From Chrysomallon squamiferum (lineage: Eukaryota > Mollusca > Gastropoda > Neomphalida > Peltospiridae), in the NCBI GenBank assembly GCA_012295275.1, contig CM022673.1, forward strand, positions 10,313,288 to 10,348,287: DNA of 35,000 bases. The letters run 5' to 3'. The position numbers were made by a program, and so were the translations under genes. Shown here one piece after another: positions 11,545-35,000 of this stretch. The notes beneath the pieces are model-generated. The model searched no databases. It worked only from the letters and a program-made list of their open reading frames with translations, and was not told the DNA's origin. Position 1 is the first letter of the stretch; every line of letters begins with the position of its first letter.

Positions 11545-11840
11545 CTTTCTTTCTTTCTTTATTTATTTATTTATTTATTATAATTATGTATCAAATCTTT
11601 GTTGATAAAGCATAAAAAAAATATAATAATAAAAATGTATTATTATTATTTTTTATCATCATCGTCGTCATTATCATTATGTTGCTGTTGTTGTTGTCGT
11701 TATTTCTGACTTTATAACAAAACCAAGAAATAATGATCATACAAATTATGACAACAGCAGCAACAACAACAACAGTCATTATAATTATAATTATAATAAA
11801 AATAACACAACTATCTACTATATATATATATATATATAAA
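11545..11840. repeat. TTTC/TTTA, ATT/ATC, AAC and TA microsatellites
   Basis: A cluster of short arrays: TTTC/TTTA (11547-11580), ATT (11638-11655), TTG (11681-11698), CAG/CAA (11755-11775) and TA (11817-11838). Confidence 0.8.
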
Positions 11841-11960
11841 TCATGTCAAACACATGTTTACTCATCAAGTTAAAAAGTTAATTAATTTATTTGTAAAGCA
11901 CGAGTTACTCACTCCTGATTTGTGCTGCCTGTGCTAGAATGACGAGTGCAAATTCTCTCA

Positions 11961-11970
11961 ATGACTCAGC
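11961..11970 (+). promoter_or_regulatory. AP-1 / antioxidant-response-like site ATGACTCAGC
   Basis: ATGACTCAGC contains the palindromic AP-1 core TGACTCA and also fits the CNC-Maf/NRF2 core RTGACNNNGC. It lies 159 bp upstream of the putative TATA box in the GC-richer promoter-proximal block. A 7-mer like this occurs by chance every several kb, so position is the main support. Confidence 0.35.
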
Positions 11971-12126
11971 GGCTTGGTTTACATTTATGGTATGGCCGTA
12001 TCAGTAGTCTTGCCACGCGCTGTGGCTCGGTAGACTAACCCGGCACACCTGCGAATAATCGACTCGTCCGGTGCCTCTGACAGAAACGGAAATATCAGAA
12101 AGAACAGGAAAAATAACTGGGCAGTT

Positions 12127-12248
12127 TATAAAAGTTGGGAGTGGGATGGTTTTTCTTTTGGTGTGTTTAAAAAGTGTGGATTATTTCTTTTAAAGAAGAA
12201 ATAAAAAAAGAAAAAGAGTTTTTATTTTATTTTATTTAAAATCCCGCT
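12127..12248 (+). promoter_or_regulatory. Candidate TATA box and 5' UTR of the integrin gene
   Basis: TATAAAA lies at 12127-12133, in a TTTATAAAAG context, 116 nt before the ATG. With usual spacing, transcription would start near 12155-12165 and leave a 5' UTR of about 90 nt. The DNA just upstream (11930-12110) is distinctly less AT-rich than its surroundings, as expected of a promoter-proximal region. The sequence between TATA and ATG turns A/T-rich, with homopolymer-like A and T runs. There is no transcript evidence, so an upstream untranslated exon with a promoter elsewhere remains possible. Confidence 0.4.
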
Positions 12249-29072
<16,824 letters not shown>

Positions 29073-29439
29073 GTGAGATGCACCTATTCAGAGACACAAG
29101 TAGGGGGCATAACTAGACATGAGTTAGGGGAGACAGTCGCATCAACAAGGATACATAACTAGTACCGAAAATACATTATTGAACATAACTTGACACGAGT
29201 TAGGGAGACATAAGGGGACATAACTAGTCACATTACTAAATTCATTTATTAAACAGTTTCGCATTCCAACCAGTGCTCCATAACTGGTGTGTCTATTAAA
29301 GTGGTAAATACTCTACTCATTTTTTATCATCTCAAAAATCATCTGTACACAACAATGTCACAATGTGTTTAGTACTGTTCAAGATTTTTTTTTATAACAC
29401 ATCATATGTTCCATAGTGTTATCTTCAATTCTGTATGTC

Positions 29440-30540
29440 TTGTTCCATCCATAACAGTGATAATATTATCCAAATTTCATACAGTTATCATTAGTTACAT
29501 TTGCATAACAACTTGTTACATAACATGAACCAGATTTCATACCATCGCCATTAGTTACAGAATCATAATAACTAGTACCATACCATGAAACATATTCATA
29601 CCCATAATAATTAGTTACATAGACATAAAAACTTGTTACATACCATGAACCATGTTACATATACATGAACCAGATTTCATACCCTTTATAATTTTATTTA
29701 CATGAACATAATAACTAGTTTCATGCCATAATTACTTGCACTGTATATAACTGATGGTTTCATTTTGGTTATTTTTACTGGTTTCAGACTGGTTACAGCA
29801 TACCATAAAAGTGATTTATATATACCATAAAACTTGGTCCATACCATATTAATAATTTATTATATAACTGGTCCATTAAGATGAGTTACAGTTCCATGCC
29901 ATATAATGTTCTGTATTATTTCATACCAAAAATAAAATTCCACCATAACAATTAGTCAAATACTATAATATGGTATTAAGTAACTAATGAACGACCATAT
30001 AATTGTTCCATACCATAAAAATTAAATTCTGTACGGTACTTCAGTGCATTAAAGACTAATTAAATATCATAATAACTAGTGAAATATCACACTGTAAACA
30101 TTATAACTAGTTAAATACAATATGTATTCAATACCATAAGTAGTTAAATATCATGTTATAATTCCATATCATAACACCTTTTTAAATACTGTATAGTACT
30201 TCAGTGCCACAAATAATAATTAAATACCATATATTTGTTCCCTACCATAACATCTAATGCTTCAGTACCATGGAAACTAATTAAAAACAGTCCAATACCA
30301 TAAATACTAATTAAAAATCATATAATTGTTCCACACCGAAATAACCAGTGAAATACCGCATTCTGTGTTGTAATAATTAGCTAAATACCGTCATCTGGTT
30401 CTGTATAATAACTAAATGCCATACAGATGGTTTCAGATGACGACAACTAAATATCATTAGTTCATTCTATACCACAACAACTGAAATGCCGTTAGTTCGT
30501 TCCATACTGCACCATCTAAATACCGAAATATCTGGTCCTA
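29440..30540. repeat. Degenerate intron 4 minisatellite (ATACCATAATAACTAGTTA)
   Basis: About 1.1 kb made of diverged units around TACCATAATAACTAGTTACA and related forms (ATGAACCAGATTTCATACC, AACTAATTAAATACCATA). The spacing varies between about 25 and 60 bp. Confidence 0.65.
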
Positions 30541-30862
30541 TGGCTTACACAGTGGTGTGTTGTGCCAAAAATAACAGGTTCTTATCGTGACATATATTTG
30601 TGTAGATGTTTTTCTACTTTTTTTCATTAAGTAATCTGAAGAAGGCTGCTGCCTCCAAGTGTTGATTTTATATACAAGTGTAAGTGTTACAGTTTACGAT
30701 ACTCGCTGTGTTTACAGAAGACAGGGGATGCTAATTTTATATATTTACAGTTTAAGTGAAAGTGTGTGTGTGTGTGTAAAGAGAGAGAGATATAGATGGA
30801 GAAAGAGAGAATCAGATAATTATAATGTTTTAAAGAGAAAAAGAAATATGAGATACTGTGAG

Positions 30863-30865
<3 letters not shown>

Positions 30866-30928
<63 letters not shown>
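30866..30928. repeat. (AG)31 microsatellite in intron 4
   Basis: Pure AG run. Open frames on both strands across it are repeat-driven. Confidence 0.96.
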
Positions 30929-30929
<1 letters not shown>

Positions 30930-30930
<1 letters not shown>

Positions 30931-31300
30931 AACCATGAAGTTAGCTTTGTCTTTAAAAAGAAACAAAAGAAAAGCAAACTCAAGTTATGTCTTACTTTGT
31001 CTTCATTTTTTGAGGTGTATGGGAGATCTTGTGGAGTTATACTACATACAGTACAAGGATACAGTAACTCTAAACACACAGCAGATCTTATTTTAGTTTG
31101 TTGTTGTACCAGAAGGTTTGTGTTGTGTAAATAACAGATGGAATTCACTGCAGACTGAGAACTTTCACTGTGTTAAAACATGTAGAGAGATTTTTGTATG
31201 AACTGTTACCTTAACTATTTTATTTTATTTTATTTTATTGTTTTATAATTTTGTTTTGTTTATTTACTTATTTATTTTATTTGATTTTTTTGATTTTTTT
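30930..31300. other. Intron 4 sequence, no exon recognised
   Basis: I looked here for the next integrin exon (GxCQxGFS...GGPGSY); VQGYSNSKHTADLIL at about 31050-31095 is only superficially similar and lacks the GGPG strand. Confidence 0.4.
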
Positions 31301-31307
31301 TTTATTT

Positions 31308-31314
<7 letters not shown>

Positions 31315-31370
<56 letters not shown>
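31315..31370. repeat. (TA)28 microsatellite
   Basis: Pure TA run after T-rich low complexity. Confidence 0.95.
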
Positions 31371-31373
<3 letters not shown>

Positions 31374-31970
31374 ATTTTTTTTCTTGCTAAATAAGTTTCA
31401 GACAGTCTGTCAGTTAAGCTAATTTGTGCATCATACGTCTTTTAATTTATTAATAAAAAGGAAAAATAATTTTTTATTTTTTATGAGTTATTTACCTCAC
31501 TGACTTAATGATACATTTAGTTTTTAGATGAAATCTGTCAGATATGGTTAGTGGTTTTTTTGTTCATACATGATGATATATCACCAAGTTTCTTATTTAA
31601 GAAAATAATAATAATAAAACCTACAAAAAGACCCTCAGCACATTGGGATGTTTGTACATGGGTTACTGCATCACTGAACATTTTTAGTTTGTTTCTGACG
31701 TGGAATAAAAAACAAAAAAAACCATGTAAAGCTGGATTCACATATAATAAATATCACTTTAGGCTTACTTTTAAAAACAAAGAAACAAAAAACAGCAGTG
31801 ATATTTTTGTTTTCTTTATGTATGCACTTCCCAGAATAAGTTTGTCAGGTTTGATAAACTTCGGGGCCAATCCTATAACTTGTCTTAAGTGAAAAAACAA
31901 CCCAGGAATATACTTTCAGTTATTTTTGTATCGTTTATTACCTTGTAAAATTTCCAGATGTGTGTTTATT
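31371..31970. other. Intron 4 AT-rich sequence with a 113-codon open frame
   Basis: The + frame 31551-31892 is open, as is the opposite strand over part of it. The product has no recognised motif and no clear splice context, so I do not call it a gene. Confidence 0.35.
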
Positions 31971-32041
31971 ATTTATTATTATATTTATTATAATAATAAT
32001 TAATTAAACACACATTTGGAAATTTTATGTATATAGATGTA

Positions 32042-32049
32042 TGTATGTG

Positions 32050-32084
<35 letters not shown>

Positions 32085-32190
32085 GTACACATGCATACAT
32101 ACATAAATATACACATTTTTTTTGATGACATATATATATGTATATATATATATATATATAGATATATTTATATATACATACATTTATACA
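32042..32190. repeat. (GT)n and (TA)n microsatellites
   Basis: GT run at 32046-32086 with one interruption, TA runs at 32130-32175. An inverted pair, TTTCCAGATGTGTGTTTA / TTAAACACACATTTGGAAA, lies just upstream (about 31950-31966 and 32003-32021). Confidence 0.85.
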
Positions 32191-32339
32191 CCTGTACTTA
32201 AAATGCTTGTGAAGTGTAATAAGTTTTGTAGATAAATTGTATATCCTGTATCTGTAAGAAAAAGAAAATGTATATTTGTACAAGCTTTCATCTGACTCAT
32301 CTCTGACAGCATGATAAACTTGAAATCATTCAGCTATTT

Positions 32340-32522
32340 CTTTTAATTTTATAAATAAATAAAGTAAGAAAGAAATATATAAAAAATATATAAATAAATA
32401 AATATAAAAAAATAAATAAATAACTATATAAATAAATGTAAAAAAATAATAATAATAATAATAAAAAGATAAATAAAAAACTGAATAAAAAATAAAAAAA
32501 AAAAATAAAAAAATAAAATACA
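32340..32522. repeat. A-rich AAAT/AAT low-complexity tract
   Basis: AAAT, ATAA and AAT units; minus-strand frames are poly-Phe/Tyr/Ile repeat translation. Confidence 0.85.
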
Positions 32523-32577
32523 ACATGGAATATTTTTGCCAAGGTTATTGCCCCATTGGAATTCTTCTCCTTTCCTT

Positions 32578-32600
32578 TTTTTTTTTTTTTTTTTTTTTTT
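32578..32600. repeat. Poly(T) tract before an AG acceptor-like site
   Basis: T23, followed by GCCCAACAACAG ending at 32611. It is a strong pyrimidine tract whether or not it is used. Confidence 0.9.
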
Positions 32601-32611
32601 GCCCAACAACA

Positions 32612-32695
32612 GATGGGGCATGTTTTGTAGGAAGTAAATTTGGACTGGAATGTTCACCTAATGAATGCTGTCAAATCTGTGAAAAACAAAACTGA
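32612..32695 (+). other. Possible alternative terminal exon, Cys-rich
   Basis: After T23-GCCCAACAACAG, the sequence starting at 32612 reads in the phase left open by exon 4. It gives Asp-Gly-Ala-Cys-Phe-Val-Gly, then CSPNECCQICEKQN and a TGA at about 32693-32695, with 5 Cys in 27 codons. It does not match the expected integrin continuation (GFS..GGPG), so use would give a truncated subunit. No poly(A) signal lies close behind. Chance is the main alternative. Confidence 0.18.
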
Positions 32696-32819
32696 TGATT
32701 CGTTTTCTTTTTAAACTGTAAATTTTATTATTAATATTTTATTTTTTTTTGTTCCTGTTACGTAATTAATTATACTGGGTTTTCACCAATGCATACTGAG
32801 TTGATGATAAAAATGTTAT

Positions 32820-33080
32820 CTTCTGGAAAAAGATAAAGATGAAGAGAGAAAGAGGGAGGGAGAAAAGTAAGAGTGAAGGGGAGTTGAGAGAAAGAAAGAA
32901 TAATGAAAGACTGTCATGATGAGAGAACTAACGAGTGAGAGAGAGAGTAAACAAGAGAATTAGAGAAATATAGAGAGAAAGAAAGAAAGAAAGAAAAGGG
33001 CAGAAAGATTAAAGTGGCAAATGATACGAGAGAGAGAGAATCAGAGATATGAAAGAACAACAGACATATGTGAGAAAGAG
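32820..33080. repeat. Purine-rich, GA-biased strand
   Basis: About 250 nt with long GA and GAAA stretches and few pyrimidines on the + strand. Confidence 0.75.
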
Positions 33081-33299
33081 TGATGATTTAATAATTTTTT
33101 GCTTATGTAAAACATGTTATTTTTTCGCTACACTTGACAAACTTTCTATTTAAGAACATCAGTTTCCTTGACATTTCAATTGTTTTAATTGATTATTGTT
33201 TGCTGTAGTAAACACATTTATCAGTGTAATGGTGTCAATGACATACGCAGTTTCTGATTGTTCAAGGCTGAAGTATATGTGTGGATATTTAATGTATGT

Positions 33300-33540
33300 T
33301 AATTATGAGATAAATACACGTATAAGAATATGGAGTGCATAATATATACACAAATAAACATATGTACATTCATACAGGACATAAATACATATACACACAT
33401 ACATGCATACACACAAACATTCAATAAACACAAGACGTTTATAGACCATATGTAAACACATTACACACACACACACATACACACAAACATTCACACACAT
33501 TTATAGACCAGTAAACAATTACACACACATACATAAGCAC
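33300..33540. repeat. CA/TACA microsatellite region
   Basis: ACATACAC and CACACA units. ACACAAACATTCA...TTTATAGACCA occurs twice (near 33411 and 33481), a 70-bp local duplication. Confidence 0.8.
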
Positions 33541-34470
33541 TCTCCTGCACAGTCGTGAAATGATTTACCAATAACATCATTCATGACTGGACATTTTAAA
33601 CAGATCTGTTCCTAAGGACCTGACAGATAAACAACGTGTTAAAAACTCCCCATTGATTACTTCAATTGTCTTGATAAATAAACAAAATAATGCAAAAACC
33701 TTCCAACCAACCAAGCCCACTGTTACCCCAAAGCTACAGGTATGCACATTTCCAAAGGCCTTGCAGTAATAGCTTTAAGAAGGTACTGACCAAGCATCTC
33801 AAAGTGTGTGTGTGTGTATGTTACTGAGGATCTGTGTGAGTAAGTGGATGAGGCATTTAGTCTCTGCTTAAGCATCTCAGGAAAGAATCTGTTACAGTTA
33901 ATTCAGATTTCTGGCAGCACTAGACTGTCCTCCAGTCTCCCGTGTTAATCTCTGAATGAATTAATGATGGCCACACTTTAGCAAGAACCAGTTCTTTCTT
34001 GTGTCCTTTGGAGCCTGAGAAATTCTTGATTTCTGACTGCAGACTGGGCAAATTAACATGTGCTTGTTAATATCGTGCATACCCATCCCCTGAATTTTTT
34101 GAAATCCAGTATGGTTTTTTTTTTTTTCTTTATAATAATTACTTGTAGTGATTCTGTGTTTACTTCCAGGGTAATGGATTTTACTGAAATACTCTGTGTG
34201 CTTCCAAGTTTTATTTTGCTAGAAAGAGTAAATTGTTTTGAAGCAGATGTGTTAATAAACATCTAATCTAGAAGCTGGGGTTTTATGTCCAAGCCAGACA
34301 TTAAGTTAATCTGAACTGGCATCTTTAGAATCTCTTCTGCACAGGAAATGATTATACAAATTTATCCAAAGACAGTAAGAAGGTACTGTGTCCTAAATAT
34401 ATAGACATCAGCAAAATGCAAAACTTAACTTAATAGTTTGTTTTTTTTGACCTAACTGATATTTTCATTA
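33541..34470. other. Intron 4 unique sequence, no exon recognised
   Basis: Moderate GC compared with the flanks, but no integrin propeller motif found. The frames at 34053-34266 are open on both strands and carry no known domain. Confidence 0.4.
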
Positions 34471-34475
34471 ATCCA

Positions 34476-34897
34476 AGTCATTATAGAAAGTCAGTTTCTG
34501 AACTAGCTGTTAAAAAAACTTAGCAATTTATAAAGTGAGTAACTAAACCTGGTCATTATAAAATATCAGTTTCTGATTTTAGCCTTTACAGAAATCAATT
34601 TCTGAACCAAGCCATTAAAGAAAGTTATTTTCTAAACCTAGCAATTATAGTAAATCATTTTCTGAACTTGGCCATTACAGTCAGTTGCTAAATTTAGCCA
34701 TTTTCTGAACCAAACCATTACAGAAAATCAGTTTCTGAACCAAGCCATTACAGAAAATCAGTTTCTGAACCAAGCCATTACAGAAAATCAGTTTCTGAAC
34801 CAAGCCATTATAGAAAATCAATTTCTGAACCAAGCCATTACAGAAAATCTATTTCTGAACCAAGCCATTACAGAAAAATCAAATTTCTGAACTTAGC
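34476..34897. repeat. 30-bp minisatellite, about 14 copies
   Basis: The consensus CCATTACAGAAAATCAGTTT plus CTGAACCAAG repeats with an exact 30-bp period at 34715, 34745, 34775, 34805, 34835 and 34865. Diverged copies precede it at 34552, 34582, 34612, 34642 and 34672, and faintly from 34479. Identity rises from left to right, so the right half was amplified most recently. Confidence 0.93.
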
Positions 34898-35000
34898 CAG
34901 CATAAAGAATTGACCCAGAAGCTAGCATGCTTTAGCATGTTATCCCCAAACCTACACAGTATCAGTAAATAATCTTTTAACATATCCAGACCAAAGAAAT

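Noticed and set aside
31010-31134. VQGYSNSKHTADLIL as the next integrin exon (QGGFS...VVLGG)
   Set aside because: Only a loose resemblance: no GxCQ before it, no GGPGSYxWQG after it and no good splice sites.
30659-31148. 145-153-codon frames on both strands around the AG repeat
   Set aside because: Both depend on the (AG)31 tract being open in all frames; no recognisable domain.
31551-31892. 113-codon + frame
   Set aside because: Opposite strand also open over part of it, AT-rich composition, no motif, no splice or start context.

Overview
The window looks like metazoan nuclear DNA, probably molluscan and quite possibly cephalopod. It is AT-rich and very gene-poor, with introns of 7 to 8 kb and many simple repeats and locally amplified minisatellites. 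The phylum is inferred from this style; the sequence does not prove it. There is no bacterial gene, operon, CRISPR array, tRNA or rRNA that I can support.

The one protein-coding gene I can defend runs on the + strand: the 5' end of an integrin alpha subunit of the alpha5/alphaV/alpha8/alphaPS2 type. Four exons join in frame (12249-12463, 20138-20259, 21231-21343, 28952-29072) through GT-AG introns of phases 2, 1 and 0, with an open phase-1 end. They encode 190 residues: a signal peptide, the first beta-propeller repeat with an FGFAVA motif, an SW-LLIGAP junction, a TSQPGV..GGAVYRC segment, WLGATV, and ACAPRY...REPVGKC. The rest of the protein lies beyond position 35000. A likely promoter and 5' UTR lie just upstream, with an AP-1/ARE-type site at 11961 and a TATAAAA box at 12127.

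Layout: 1-600 is AT-rich unique DNA. 600-5640 is a strand-asymmetric A/C satellite with a recurring marker sequence. 5640-12130 is upstream DNA with twin CRE sites, several microsatellites and a possible poly(A) retroposed element. 12130-12463 is the promoter and exon 1. Intron 1 (12464-20137) holds two long (AG)n tracts, a GC-richer open frame and a complete hAT-type MITE with an 8-bp target-site duplication. Intron 2 (20260-21230) holds a degenerate minisatellite and copies of the exon 3 acceptor. Intron 3 (21344-28951) holds four or more unrelated local repeat families and an unexplained minus-strand open frame. Intron 4 (29073 to the end) holds degenerate repeats, a phase-compatible Cys-rich exon-like segment at 32612 and a 30-bp array at 34476-34897.

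Most long open frames here are translated simple repeats, not genes. The more unusual biology is in the repeat structure: different introns carry different amplified units, and some units contain splice-site-like sequences next to real exons. I found no convincing new multi-gene system.
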